A stretch of 64,000 bases of DNA from Chloroflexi bacterium 54-19 (GCA_001898225.1 MKTJ01000049.1:1-64000); one strand, 5' to 3'; positions 9,397 to 18,560 are shown, counted from the stretch's first letter. Notes: a model not told the origin generated them from the letters alone. Translations and numbers: made by a program.

Positions 9397-9513
9397 ATGC
9401 GCCTGGCCTAGCGGGGCAACTTCAAAACTCTCGCGCACGCCCGCGTTGTGCGTGGCAAGGTTCGAGGGTTTCCCCGGTTGGCTATGATTTTTTCGAGAAG
9501 CAACGGACAATAA

Positions 9514-10620
9514 TCACACATCCTCCGCCATTGCGAGCAGACTCCGCATCAGCCGGTCGGTATCTTCGGGACGCCCGACCGAAATTCGCAGGTGATTGGG
9601 CAACTCGGCGCTGTTCAGGTGTTTGACAAAAACACCCGAACGCTCCAACCGCTTTTTAACGGTGAAGGCGTTGCCCCGCACGACTTGGCAGAGAAGAAAA
9701 TTGGCCTGGGAGGGGTAGGGTTGCAGGAAATTAAGTTTCCTTAATTGCCGATAAAGCCGCCCGCGTTCGCTTTTGAGCCAACTGAGGGCGTTGGCGTAGT
9801 GTCGCTGGTCATCCAATGCGGCTTCCGCCGCCAGGATTTGAGCGGTATTCAGGTTGAAAATTGACCTGACCTTCCACAGGTGTTTGAGAATTTCCTGTGG
9901 AAAGAGACCATAGCCGATTCTTAGACCGGCCAGACCGGCCCAATGGCTGAAACTACGCAACACAACTAAATTATCGAACTCCGCCACCAGTCCGGCGGCG
10001 GTAACTCCTGCAAATTCGTAGAAACTTTCATCTACGACTACAATGGCGCGACTTTTCAGGAGTTTCACCAGATCAGTCAGCGACGTGGTATTCCCAGTAG
10101 GGTTATTGGGGGAACCGAACAGGATAAGTTTGGTGCGTTCATTGGCAGCTTGCAAAACTTTATCAAACTGCAATTGGAACGAATCAGGGTGGCGGGGGAC
10201 TTCTACCACGTTGGCACCGGCCAGACCGGCCAACATCCGGTAGTAGTGAACGGTCGGCGGGCAGATAATAATCTCATCGCCCGGCCTGACAAAAACCCGC
10301 ATCATCAGGTCAATTAGCTCGCTTACACCGTTGGCTAGTAAGATTCGTTCGTGCTTGACGCCAGTGTAATTTTCCAACCGCTCCCGCAAGCCGGTTTGAA
10401 ACGAATCGGGATAAAGGTGATATTGGTCAAAGCTTGCTAATAATTCTTGCACCCGCACCGAACAACCATAGGGATTCTCGTTAGCATCCAGCTTGCTAAT
10501 CTCATCGGGCTCTAAACCCAGTCTCCGGCTGGCTACATTTAACGGGTCTCCCGGCAGATGGCTTTCTAATCCCAGTACTTCGGGCCTTACCAGTGCTTCT
10601 ATGTCCGTGTCGAAAGCCAA
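9514..10620 (-). CDS. HisC-like fold-type I aminotransferase homolog lacking the PLP lysine
   Basis: 368 residues. Overall it matches histidinol-phosphate aminotransferase: DANENPYG (45-52), a GVSELIDL segment, SPNNPTGN (N173, G176), VVVDESFYEF (D197, Y201) and the C-terminal LRISVGRPEDTDRL arginine. The family segment SFSKxxGLAGLRxGY reads SFSHWAGLAGLRIGY here, so the Schiff-base lysine is His226. The codon is CAT (9945-9943), which needs more than one change from AAA or AAG, so a single sequencing error does not explain it. It cannot work as a normal transaminase. PMP-dependent sugar dehydratases of the ColD type also carry Lys to His, so a different chemistry or a non-catalytic role is possible. 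The start is TTG with GAGGAG upstream. Confidence 0.85.
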   Translation of the reverse strand: MAFDTDIEALVRPEVLGLESHLPGDPLNVASRRLGLEPDEISKLDANENPYGCSVRVQELLASFDQYHLYPDSFQTGLRERLENYTGVKHERILLANGVSELIDLMMRVFVRPGDEIIICPPTVHYYRMLAGLAGANVVEVPRHPDSFQLQFDKVLQAANERTKLILFGSPNNPTGNTTSLTDLVKLLKSRAIVVVDESFYEFAGVTAAGLVAEFDNLVVLRSFSHWAGLAGLRIGYGLFPQEILKHLWKVRSIFNLNTAQILAAEAALDDQRHYANALSWLKSERGRLYRQLRKLNFLQPYPSQANFLLCQVVRGNAFTVKKRLERSGVFVKHLNSAELPNHLRISVGRPEDTDRLMRSLLAMAEDV

Positions 10621-11090
10621 TGTTTCGACTAACTCCTCTGCTTACTCGTGTGTTACCTGGATAGGACTGGACCGGGTTTTTACCCCTTACCCTTCGGTAA
10701 GGGAAAGGCTTTCCCGGCCTTACATCTATCTTGTCTTGCTCTGTCTTTTATTATCAGGCCAGTACGGGAATTTTTATAAAGACCCTTATTTCTTTTCCCG
10801 GAGGGCATGCCTGCCTCTGCTCCGGCCTGCTATTTTTAAAAACGGCCTGGTCTGCTCCACCAGGTCGCTGCCTATATTATACAGGAAATTAGATATGTCA
10901 ACAAGGGGCAGTTCGAAGGGTTACACAGCAACCATAAAGTCGTTAAAGGTTGGAAAAGATTTAGTTTTTAGTAGTCAGAATTCAGAGGTCGGTAGCCAGT
11001 AGTCAGTTTTGTCACACCCGGAGGTACGACCGTAGGTGCGGCCTTTGAGTGTGTGAATGACAAGGATTGGCTTTCAAACCTGTTATAAAA
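10621..11090. other. Intergenic stretch with repeat remnants
   Basis: About 470 bp without a convincing gene. It holds a small hairpin (10684-10703, stem CCCTTACC/GGTAAGGG) and, at about 10960-11010, an inverted copy of the TGACTACTGGCT-type short repeat found at 27047-27084. A short GAATGACAAG fragment lies near 11055. A 169-residue open frame crosses the region but has no family character and overlaps the HisC-like gene, so I do not call it. Confidence 0.55.
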
Positions 11091-11124
11091 TCAAAAAGCC
11101 GCCCCGGTATACCGGAAACGGCTT
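11091..11124 (-). terminator. Terminator of the aldo/keto reductase gene
   Basis: Stem AAGCCG/CGGCTT encloses a second perfect stem CCGGTA/TACCGG. On the minus strand it is followed by TTTTTGATTTT, shortly after the stop codon. Confidence 0.75.
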
Positions 11125-11145
11125 CGTAAATCTGTTAGGGCTACT

Positions 11146-12102
11146 TTAGGCTAAAGTATCCGTTTCGAGGTTCAAATAGCGCAGTTCTTCGGGAGAAAGC
11201 CGGACCTTGAGGGCTTCCAGCGAAGAAGGCAGTTCTTCGAGGCGGCGCGGCCCAATCAGGGCGTAAATATCGAGGGCCGGTTGGCACAGGACGTAGGCCA
11301 GGGCAATCTGGGTCGCCTCTACGCCATATTTCGCGGCCAACTCCTGGGCGCGTGCCAGGCGGCGGAAGTTGTCGTCGTTGTACCAGGTCCGTACCACTTC
11401 GGGGTCGGCGGTAGCGCGGTCCTCGGCCTTGAACCGCCCGGTGAACAAACCACTGGCCTGGCTCGACCAGGCGAACAGGGGCATTTTGGTTTCCTCGTAC
11501 CAGCGCCGGGACGGTAAATCGGAGGCGCTCAGACAGTCGGACCACATCGGCTCGTTCCAGACCGCCAGCGAAAAGTTAGGGCTGCTGGCCGCAAATCCGA
11601 CCAGTCCGTGCTCCGCCGCGTAGGCGTTCGCCTCGGCCAACCGCGCGGGAGTCCAGTTCGAGCCCCCAAAGGCCCGCATCCGTCCGGCCCGCAGGTGCGC
11701 GTTAAGGCACTCCACAAAATCCCCGACCGGCAGGTTTACGTTATCACGGTGCATAAAGTAGAGGTCCACATAACCGGTCTGCATCCGGTCGAGCGAGATT
11801 TCCAGTTCCCGGTCAATCTGTTCCGGCGTAACGTCGATGGTGCAACCCCCCTTGCCAATCAGGAAAATTTGTTCCCGGCTGTTCCGCTCGGCAATCCAGG
11901 CCCCCAGACCTTTTTCGCAGTTGCCCGCCCCGTAGACATAGGCGGTGTCAATGGCGGTGCCGCCATTTTCCAGGAAATTGTCAATCAGGGAGAACGTTAG
12001 AGGCAGGTTCCCGGCGTCAAAGGCCAGCGAACCAAGTACTACCCGTGAGACCGGCTTTTCGTTGTTTGCGATTTTGCCGTAACCCATCAATTCTTTCACC
12101 AT
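11146..12102 (-). CDS. Aldo/keto reductase
   Basis: 318 residues from the ATG at 12102. This start (MVKELMGYG) has a GAGG site just upstream; an open frame extends 27 codons further but without a better ribosome site. NADPH-dependent (beta/alpha)8 reductase of unknown substrate. The catalytic tetrad is in place: Asp and Tyr in AIDTAYVYG, Lys in FLIGKGG, His in YFMHRDN. The subgroup lies among bacterial oxidoreductases next to sugar metabolism. The gene is monocistronic with its own terminator. Confidence 0.88.
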   Translation of the reverse strand: MVKELMGYGKIANNEKPVSRVVLGSLAFDAGNLPLTFSLIDNFLENGGTAIDTAYVYGAGNCEKGLGAWIAERNSREQIFLIGKGGCTIDVTPEQIDRELEISLDRMQTGYVDLYFMHRDNVNLPVGDFVECLNAHLRAGRMRAFGGSNWTPARLAEANAYAAEHGLVGFAASSPNFSLAVWNEPMWSDCLSASDLPSRRWYEETKMPLFAWSSQASGLFTGRFKAEDRATADPEVVRTWYNDDNFRRLARAQELAAKYGVEATQIALAYVLCQPALDIYALIGPRRLEELPSSLEALKVRLSPEELRYLNLETDTLA

Positions 12103-12336
12103 CGAATTTTTCCTCAGTCTTATGCAGCTATTTCTCTGCCAATCTTTAATAAGTCCATTACTGGCGATTTTACCAAAAAGCAAGGGTTGTTCTTAGCCCG
12201 GTTTGAAAAACGGGTTCCCCCGTTTCCGACGCCTTAGAATACCATATTGCAGGCGGGATAACCGAAAAACTTCTTTCTGCCAGGAGTTTGTTCTAGGAGA
12301 TTCTTCCTAAATTTCGACTTTATTCACATTAATTCC

Positions 12337-12365
12337 TTGACAAGCTTTCTTTTCTAAACTAGGCT
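12337..12365 (+). promoter_or_regulatory. Likely promoter of the GH44 gene
   Basis: TTGACA (12337-12342), a 17-bp spacer and TAGGCT (12360-12365) lie about 110 bp before the GH44 start. The surrounding 376-bp gap (12103-12478) shows nothing else that I can name. Confidence 0.5.
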
Positions 12366-12478
12366 CTTTTTAAGAGGTTGGCCGGTACTATTCACCCTAT
12401 AACAATCCCCTTTCTACCACTTTCGCCGCCTCGCGATTCCTCTTTAAAAAACCGCGAGAAAGAAGGATTTTCTCCGCC

Positions 12479-14548
12479 ATGTCATTTCGCCATTTAAGCC
12501 TGGGCCTGGTCGTGGTGTTGTCGCTAACCCTCCTGCTGGGAGTCCCCTGGGATGCCGCCCTCACCCTGGCCGCCCCCACTACTGCCGGAAATCAACCTGC
12601 GGTGGTTGGGCCAACCCTGACCGTAAATGTCCTGGGGCAACGCCACTCCATTAGCCCCGATATTTACGGCATGAACGGTTACGGCACCAACCTTACCGAC
12701 TTTGCCAGCCTGATGCAAAATATCCACATGCCCGTGGAGCGCTGGGGCGGCAATAGCACCAGCCGTTACAACTGGCAGACCAACTCTTTTAATTCCGGCT
12801 CCGACTGGTATTTTGAGGGCAATCCCAACACCGGCAACAACCCGGCCAACGGCCAGCCTTCCGAGTCCGACGAAATGATAAACCGGGACCGGACCTATGG
12901 GGCCAGTAGCATCATCACCATTCCCATTATTGGCTATGTCTCCAAAAGCCGTACTGACCATCTGTGCGGCTTCAGCGTGACAAAATACGGCCCCCAACAG
13001 GATACCGACCCGTGGGACTCGGATTGTGGCAACGGAGTTAAAAGTAACGGCACCCTCATAACGACCAACAACCCGCTCGATACCAGCGTTGCGGTTTCTC
13101 CCGACTTCATGAAAGCCTGGATTAACGACATGATAGGCAAGTACGGGACGGCGGCCCAGGGCGGCGTTAAAATCTACCAGCTCGATAACGAGCCGAGCGA
13201 TTGGTACGAGACTCACCGGGACGTCCACCCGGCGGAACTTACCTATGACGAACTGCGCGACCGCACCTACCAGTACGCCGCCGCCATCAAACAGGCCGAC
13301 CCGACCGCCCAGACGCTTGGCCCTTCCAATTTCGGCTGGTACGTCTACGCCGATTCGCAGGTGCCGGGCGACAGAGCCGCCCACAGCGATGTCGGCTTCT
13401 CGGAGTGGTATTTGCAGCAGATGAAGTTATACGAACAGCAACACGGCGTCCGCATCCTTGACTATTTCGACCAGCATTATTACCCGGCCCAGGTGAATCC
13501 TCAAAACGGCCAATATGTCACGCTCTCCCCGGCGGGTGATGCGAACACCCAGGCCCTCCGCCTGCGCTCGACCCGGTCGCTCTGGGACCCCACTTACTAC
13601 GATGAAAGCTGGATTCAGGACGCCGGGTTTGGCCCGATTGAAATTCTGCCGCTCTTTCACCAGTGGATTGACGCGAATTACCCCGGCACCAGGATAGCCA
13701 TTACCGAGTACAACTGGGGCGGGCTGGAGTCTATCAACGGGGCGCTGGCCCAGGCCGATGTGCTGGGTATCTTTGGACGGGAGCGGGTGGACCTCGCAAC
13801 CCTGTGGGACCCCCCAACCAGCACCCAACCCGGCGCTTACGCCTTCCGAATCTACCGCAATTACGACGGGCAGGGCAGCATGTACGGCGATACCTGGGTC
13901 CAGGCCAGCAGCACCGACCAGGGCCAGTTAGCTGTCTATGCCGCTCAACGAACTTCCGACCAGGCCGTGACACTGGTGATTATCAATAAGACCGGCAATA
14001 GCCTGACCAGCACCCTCAACCTTAGCAATTTTCAACCGGCCACTACCGCGAAGGTATTTCGCTACAGTTCGGCCAACCTTAATGCCATCGTGGCCCAACC
14101 CGACCAATCTGTTACAGCGAGCGGGTTCCAGGCGACCTACCCGGCCAACTCGATTACAATGGTGGTGCTGACAAACGCGCCGGGGGACACCTATACCGTC
14201 ACTTCCACCAGCGATGACGGGACCGGAAATACCCTCACTACTTTTTCCAACGCTCTCAAACAGGCCAAACCGAACGACACGGTTTTGCTAAATGTTTCTT
14301 CGGTCAGGTTGGACGGCCCTTTACAGTCACCTCTGCCCAAGGGTATCACCATTTCGGGCGGGATATGCTCGGCCACGCCGGTCACGATTGATTTCAACGG
14401 CCAGCCTGGCTTCACCCTGTCGGGCAACATGACCCTCAAAAATCTCAATCTTACCGGGATGAGCCGGGCCGGGCCGGGCCTGACCAATGCGACTGATGGC
14501 ACCCACAACACCTTTATCTGCACAAAGATACAGGTAGCCCCGGCCTGA
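12479..14548 (+). CDS. Secreted GH44 endoglucanase/xyloglucanase with partial beta-helix tail
   Basis: 689 residues. A signal peptide (about 1-33) leads to a GH44 catalytic domain (about 45-570: TIM barrel plus beta-sandwich). Family phrases include ISPDIYGMN, RWGGNSTSRYNWQ and GSDWYFE. The acid/base Glu is E238 in QLDNEPSDW and the nucleophile is E410 in AITEYNWGG. GH44 enzymes cut beta-1,4-glucans such as carboxymethylcellulose and xyloglucan with retention. The last about 120 residues (from TYTVTSTSDDGTGN) look like the first coils of a right-handed parallel beta-helix, which then stops; no carbohydrate-binding module is visible. GAAAGAAGGA precedes the ATG. It acts outside the cell. Confidence 0.9.
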   Translation: MSFRHLSLGLVVVLSLTLLLGVPWDAALTLAAPTTAGNQPAVVGPTLTVNVLGQRHSISPDIYGMNGYGTNLTDFASLMQNIHMPVERWGGNSTSRYNWQTNSFNSGSDWYFEGNPNTGNNPANGQPSESDEMINRDRTYGASSIITIPIIGYVSKSRTDHLCGFSVTKYGPQQDTDPWDSDCGNGVKSNGTLITTNNPLDTSVAVSPDFMKAWINDMIGKYGTAAQGGVKIYQLDNEPSDWYETHRDVHPAELTYDELRDRTYQYAAAIKQADPTAQTLGPSNFGWYVYADSQVPGDRAAHSDVGFSEWYLQQMKLYEQQHGVRILDYFDQHYYPAQVNPQNGQYVTLSPAGDANTQALRLRSTRSLWDPTYYDESWIQDAGFGPIEILPLFHQWIDANYPGTRIAITEYNWGGLESINGALAQADVLGIFGRERVDLATLWDPPTSTQPGAYAFRIYRNYDGQGSMYGDTWVQASSTDQGQLAVYAAQRTSDQAVTLVIINKTGNSLTSTLNLSNFQPATTAKVFRYSSANLNAIVAQPDQSVTASGFQATYPANSITMVVLTNAPGDTYTVTSTSDDGTGNTLTTFSNALKQAKPNDTVLLNVSSVRLDGPLQSPLPKGITISGGICSATPVTIDFNGQPGFTLSGNMTLKNLNLTGMSRAGPGLTNATDGTHNTFICTKIQVAPA

Positions 14549-14935
14549 CTTTTTAGACTCAAATATGAGGCATTCCAACTTCTAAATTCAGGATGACTCA
14601 TGTTATTTTGAACTATCTTTTACACCAGGGGCAGCTTACCCATTAGGGGTAAAGCCTCTCACTTGTCATTCCTCGCTGCGGCTCGGAATGACAAGTTTCT
14701 AGCCTGAAGTTTTTAGCAGGTCGAAACCGGCTTTTTACGACTCAAAAGTGGCACCAGGTGTAAATTTCCAGGTAAAATCTTTGTAAAGATATGTTAATAA
14801 TCGGCCTCTTAAACCTCTCGCCGGGAGACCATATGCTATACTTTGAAGCAGTAGAAAAACAAAAATGGTCCTGGCTCGTGACGGTTTGTTAGGCCAAACC
14901 TCATTGTAAGAACCCTGAACTGCGGGGAGAATTGA
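14549..14935. other. Intergenic stretch between GH44 and the ABC exporter
   Basis: 387 bp without a gene. It contains the inverted repeat at 14662-14695 (separate entry) and an extended -10 type TGCTATACT at 14834-14842, which could serve the ABC operon. No good -35 is visible. Confidence 0.5.
14662..14695. repeat. Hairpin repeat with CTTGTCATTCC/GGAATGACAAG arms
   Basis: An 11-bp perfect inverted repeat encloses TCGCTGCGGCTC. The arm GGAATGACAAG recurs in the repeats near 26930, 38570 and 61140, so this is the shortest member of a dispersed intergenic family. Confidence 0.7.
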
Positions 14936-15985
14936 ATGTTAGAACAGAATAATGCGACCGTCCCGGCCCTCGAAACACCGGGACAACCTGCCAACCGCCC
15001 GGTTATCCAGGTAAACCAACTCATCAAGCGCTACGGGTCGCTGACGGCGGTGGACAAAATCAGTTTTGAAGTCCGGGAGGGTGAAATCTTTGGTTTCCTG
15101 GGACCGAACGGAGCCGGGAAATCGACCACTATCAAGACCCTCTGTACCCTGGTCAAACCGAGTGACGGCAAAGTTACCGTAGCCGGGTTTGACATCACGG
15201 GCCAACCCGACGCGGTACGCCAGCAAATCGGGATTATCTTTCAAGACCCGACCCTGGATAGCGGACTGACCGCTGTCGAAAACCTCGAATTTCACTGCAT
15301 GATGTACCACGTTCCCCGCGAGGAACGGCCCGACCGCATCAAGTACGTCCTCGACCTGATGGACCTGGAAGCGCATAAAGACCGCCTGGTTAAAACTTAC
15401 TCCGGCGGTATGCGCCGCCGCCTGGAAATCGCGCGGGGCCTGCTCCACCGCCCGCGTATCCTTTTCCTCGATGAGCCTACGGTTGGCCTCGACCCCCAGA
15501 CCCGCAACTATATCTGGCAGTACGTCAAACGGCTGCGAGAAAAACACAACACCACCATCTTCATGACCACCCACTATATGGACGAAGCGGAACATTGCGA
15601 CCGTATCGCCATCATTGACCACGGCGTAATCGTGGCCCTGGATACACCTGCCGCCCTCAAAAGGATGGTCGGGGAAGACCAGTTGGAACTCACGACCAGC
15701 GATAACACCCTGGCAACCCAGATTATCGAGCAATACTACAAACTGCCCGTGACGCTGCGCGATGATCGCCTGACCTTGCAGGTCGCCGAGGCTGACCGCT
15801 TTGTCCCGGCCCTCCTGGGAGAACTGCCCAAACTCGCCAGCAACCTGGTGGTCAACACCCTGCAAATCCGCAAACCGACCCTGGAAGATGTCTTCCTGAA
15901 ACTGACCGGGCGGCTTATTCGGGAGGAAGACGAAGGCAAAAAGGACGAACGCCGCCTCCAGTTGCGCAAACGGCGTCGAATTTAG
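14936..15985 (+). CDS. ABC exporter ATP-binding protein (DrrA type)
   Basis: 349 residues. Motor subunit of an ABC-2 type exporter. Walker A is GPNGAGKST (56-64), the signature is YSGGMRRRLEIA (about 154), and Walker B with the D-loop is LFLDEPTVGLDPQTR (about 178). The switch His lies in TTHYMDEAEHCDR. The C-terminal segment ending ILRKPTLEDVFLKLTGR-like matches the daunorubicin-resistance subfamily. The substrate is unknown. A GGGGAGA site precedes the ATG, and the gene is followed 29 bp later by its permease. Confidence 0.93.
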   Translation: MLEQNNATVPALETPGQPANRPVIQVNQLIKRYGSLTAVDKISFEVREGEIFGFLGPNGAGKSTTIKTLCTLVKPSDGKVTVAGFDITGQPDAVRQQIGIIFQDPTLDSGLTAVENLEFHCMMYHVPREERPDRIKYVLDLMDLEAHKDRLVKTYSGGMRRRLEIARGLLHRPRILFLDEPTVGLDPQTRNYIWQYVKRLREKHNTTIFMTTHYMDEAEHCDRIAIIDHGVIVALDTPAALKRMVGEDQLELTTSDNTLATQIIEQYYKLPVTLRDDRLTLQVAEADRFVPALLGELPKLASNLVVNTLQIRKPTLEDVFLKLTGRLIREEDEGKKDERRLQLRKRRRI

Positions 15986-16014
15986 AAATACGACGATTTA
16001 AAAGGACTTATAGA

Positions 16015-16845
16015 ATGGCCGAAGCATATAACGATTCTTTTGTGACTTTGCCGGGGACCGAGCAAGCCCTGACGTTTAAGCGCGGGGCGCTGGACTGGGA
16101 AGCGACTTATGGCATCTGGCGGCGCGATATAAAAAAATTCTTTCGGGAGAAAAGCCGCCTGTGGGGCGGTATCGCCCGGCCTATCCTGTGGTTGCTCATC
16201 CTGGGCAGCAGCCTCAAACCGGCTATTAGCAGCAACAGCCTGGGCAGTTCCGGCATAGATTACACCCACTATATCTTTCCCGGTGTAATCGCCCTGACCC
16301 TTATCTTTACCTCGATTCAGTCGGCTATCAGCATCATCTGGGACCGCGAGTTCGGTTTCCTGAAAGAGGTGATGGTAGCCCCGGTGCCGCGTCTATCTAT
16401 CCTGCTGGGTAAAGCTCTCGGCGGCGCGACCCAGGCGACCATCCAGGGCGTGATTACCCTGGCCTTTGCCCCGCTTATCGGCCTGTGGCTCAACCCGCTC
16501 GTGCTGCTGGGTCTGCTGGCGACCATGTTTGTTATCGCTTTCTCACTCACCGCCCTTGGTATCGTCATTTCGAGCGCCATGACCTCGTTTGAAGGCTTTG
16601 GCGTGATTTCCAACTTTATCGTTATGCCGATGTACTTCTTGAGCGGCGCGATTTACCCGACCGCGAGCGCCCCTATCTGGCTCAAACCGCTTATTTATGT
16701 CAATCCATTGAGCTACGGGGTGGACGCCCTGCGCCAGGTTACGATTGGTCTCGGCACCCATGATTTCTGGCTAGATATGGTGATACTGGGAGTCTTTGCC
16801 GTGGTCGTCCTTGCCATCGCCCTGCCCCTCTTTAACCGCGAATAA
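16015..16845 (+). CDS. ABC-2 type exporter permease (DrrB type)
   Basis: 276 residues with about six membrane segments (near 60, 85, 135, 165, 200 and 250). The conserved ABC-2 region is seen: REFGFLKEVMVAPVPRLSILLGKALGG and the late FLSGAIYPTASAPIWLKPLIYVNPLSYGVDALR. It forms the membrane channel for the preceding ATPase. The N-terminal cytoplasmic stretch (about 50 residues) is a little long for the family. Export of a drug, antibiotic or lipid is inferred only from the subfamily. Confidence 0.92.
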   Translation: MAEAYNDSFVTLPGTEQALTFKRGALDWEATYGIWRRDIKKFFREKSRLWGGIARPILWLLILGSSLKPAISSNSLGSSGIDYTHYIFPGVIALTLIFTSIQSAISIIWDREFGFLKEVMVAPVPRLSILLGKALGGATQATIQGVITLAFAPLIGLWLNPLVLLGLLATMFVIAFSLTALGIVISSAMTSFEGFGVISNFIVMPMYFLSGAIYPTASAPIWLKPLIYVNPLSYGVDALRQVTIGLGTHDFWLDMVILGVFAVVVLAIALPLFNRE

Positions 16846-16987
16846 ATTTTTCTTTTCGCCTTTACCTGAAACCGGCGAGAGTTGTCTCACTAAAACGGAA
16901 CTACTTTCGCTGGTTTTTTGTTGCTTCAACTTTGCCTATTGCTATTACTCAAGCAAAAGTCACTTCCTATTTTTTGATTTATGACTG

Positions 16988-17074
16988 TGCTATACGCCAA
17001 CGGCGCTGCCCCCCAGGAAACCCTCCGGGCTAGATTCCGCCAATGCAATTGCGACTACGCTCGAAATGACAAGG
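16988..17074 (+). repeat. Dispersed intergenic repeat, copy 1
   Basis: Runs from CTATACGCCAACGGCGCTGCC through GGGCTAGATTCCGCCAATGC to AAATGACAAG. It is close to the copy at 26850 in the same orientation and to the inverted copy at 38569. It has no coding potential. Confidence 0.75.
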
Positions 17075-17150
17075 GGAAGGCTTTACATGAACTTCGTATT
17101 AACATCAAACCAAGGCCATTATCAGTTAAACACCTTTAATTTTCTTATGA

Positions 17151-17194
17151 GTGGTGAGTTAATTTTTGCCTCTGGGCAAAAATTAACTCACCAC
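17151..17194. repeat. 20-bp perfect inverted repeat with 4-nt loop
   Basis: The left arm 17151-17170 (GTGGTGAGTTAATTTTTGCC) is the exact reverse complement of 17175-17194; the loop is TCTG. It would form a very stable hairpin. There is no U-run directly after the stem, so it is not a textbook terminator. A repeat or a stalled-RNA structure is also possible. Confidence 0.75.
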
Positions 17195-17276
17195 CTTTAT
17201 TTCCCCTCCCCGTGGGGAGGGGTTAGGGGTGGGGGGGATTTCCTCACATGAAATCAAAAGGTTTATCAAAAACCTA

Positions 17277-17304
17277 TTGACAGCTCCTTTTTTTCTGTTA
17301 TGAT
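17277..17304 (+). promoter_or_regulatory. Promoter of the isomaltooligosaccharide operon
   Basis: TTGACA (17277-17282) and TATGAT (17299-17304) with a 16-bp spacer form a strong housekeeping promoter. The -10 box is embedded in the operator palindrome described next. Confidence 0.8.
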
Positions 17305-17338
17305 ACGTATCATACGATACGTTATTGATGATACGTAT
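17300..17338 (+). promoter_or_regulatory. LacI-family operator cluster
   Basis: ATGATACGTATCAT (17300-17313) is a perfect 14-bp palindrome with the central CG typical of LacI-family operators. It is followed by a half-like CGATACGTTAT and a second near-copy GATGATACGTATT (about 17326-17338). The sites overlap the -10 box and the start point and precede a LacI-type gene by about 150 bp, so autorepression is inferred. Confidence 0.75.
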
Positions 17339-17522
17339 TTATTATCAATGGCTGAGTAGACGCTTCAAAAACCTGGTTATATTTATTACCCAACAATTCC
17401 TGGTCTGCCGCCTGCCAAAACGGGCCGGAAGACCTTATAATAAGAAAAAACCGTTGATTTAGACGGGTAGTTTAGTGTTGCTAAATTACTTGAATAGTCG
17501 CCAAAAAGAACGAAAATCACTT

Positions 17523-18560
17523 ATGGGGGAACAGAAACGGCGTCCGACAAGTGTAGATGTAGCCCGGTTGGCCGGGGTCGCGCAGTCTACCGTGTCATAC
17601 GTTATCAACAACCGGACCGATGGGAACGTGCGGGTATCGGAAGAAACCCGCCAGCGCGTGATGAAGGCCGTCGCCGACCTGGGTTACTACCCCAGCGCGG
17701 CAGGCCGGAACCTGCGGGCGCAACGGACCCATACTATCGCCCTGATGATGTTCAACTATACCCTGGAAAACCTGATTGCCGAGCCGTTCCTGTCCGGGGT
17801 CATGTCCGGGCTGGTCGAATACCTGGTCGAACAGGAATATTACCTGCTGATTTTGCCGGTGTTAAAAGGGGCCGACCGCTCGGTCGAATCCTTTTTGCAC
17901 AGCAACCGGGCCGATGGTGTGGTTATCAGCGACCCGGCCCTTTCGGCGGACGCCAGGGCCATGCTGAAAACCGCCCCGCTCCCGGTGGTCTTCGTGGACG
18001 GGCAAATCTGCGACGACCCGCTCGATTTTCCGAACGTCAACGGGCGCGGGCATATTGGTTCGCGGCTGATGACCGAGTTTCTGCTGGCGAAGGGGCATAC
18101 CCGCATAGCGCATATCCGGGGCACCCTTTCGACTCCCTCCGGGAACAGCCGACAGGCCGGTTATCTTGAGGTGATGCGGGAACGCGGTCTCTACCAGCCG
18201 GAACTGATAGTCGAGGGAGCCTGGTTCAAGGAAGGCGGGTTCAAAGCCGCCGAAAGATTGTTCAGCCTGCCCGAACCGCCCACCGCCATCTATGCCGCCA
18301 ACGACCAGATGGCAATCGGGGCTATCGAAGCGGCCCACGCGCACGGGCTGCGGGTGCCACAGGATATAGCTATCGCCGGTTATGACGATATTCCGGTCGC
18401 GGCAGATGTCGCTCCATCTTTAACCACCGTTCGCTTTCCTTTCAGGATGATTGGCAGACAGGCCGGGGAAATGGTTGTAAACCTGGCCGCCGACCGCGAC
18501 TTCGATCCGGCCAGCCTGCCGCCTATCCCGGTCGAGATAGTCGAACGGGAATCCGCGTAA
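17523..18560 (+). CDS. LacI-family transcriptional regulator
   Basis: 345 residues from ATG 17523 (MGEQKRRPTSVDVARLAGV). A GTG 16 codons upstream (17475) is possible, but neither start has a strong ribosome site. The N-terminal helix-turn-helix is VDVARLAGVAQSTVSYVINN, with the hinge helix at GRNLRAQRTHTIALMM. The rest is a periplasmic-binding-like effector domain ending with IAIAGYDDIPVAADVAPSLTTVRFP. It sits directly before sugar ABC and GH15/GH66 genes, so an isomaltose or other gluco-oligosaccharide is the likely inducer. The operator cluster upstream suggests autoregulation of the whole run. Confidence 0.93.
   Translation: MGEQKRRPTSVDVARLAGVAQSTVSYVINNRTDGNVRVSEETRQRVMKAVADLGYYPSAAGRNLRAQRTHTIALMMFNYTLENLIAEPFLSGVMSGLVEYLVEQEYYLLILPVLKGADRSVESFLHSNRADGVVISDPALSADARAMLKTAPLPVVFVDGQICDDPLDFPNVNGRGHIGSRLMTEFLLAKGHTRIAHIRGTLSTPSGNSRQAGYLEVMRERGLYQPELIVEGAWFKEGGFKAAERLFSLPEPPTAIYAANDQMAIGAIEAAHAHGLRVPQDIAIAGYDDIPVAADVAPSLTTVRFPFRMIGRQAGEMVVNLAADRDFDPASLPPIPVEIVERESA

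Larger units (their letters stand above)
16846..17276. other. Intergenic stretch rich in repeats
   Basis: No gene supported. It contains a member of the dispersed repeat family (16988-17074), a 20-bp perfect inverted repeat (17151-17194), and a G/C-rich hairpin CCCCTCCCC-GT-GGGGAGGGG (17203-17222) followed by a G-rich run. Confidence 0.6.

Noticed and set aside
8392..9510. 372-residue open frame on the minus strand over rph
   Set aside because: It is the antisense shadow of RNase PH; the translation has no family character and rph is certain.
10493..11002. 169-residue plus-strand open frame
   Set aside because: Overlaps the HisC-like gene, has no ribosome site, and its second half covers repeat-like intergenic sequence.
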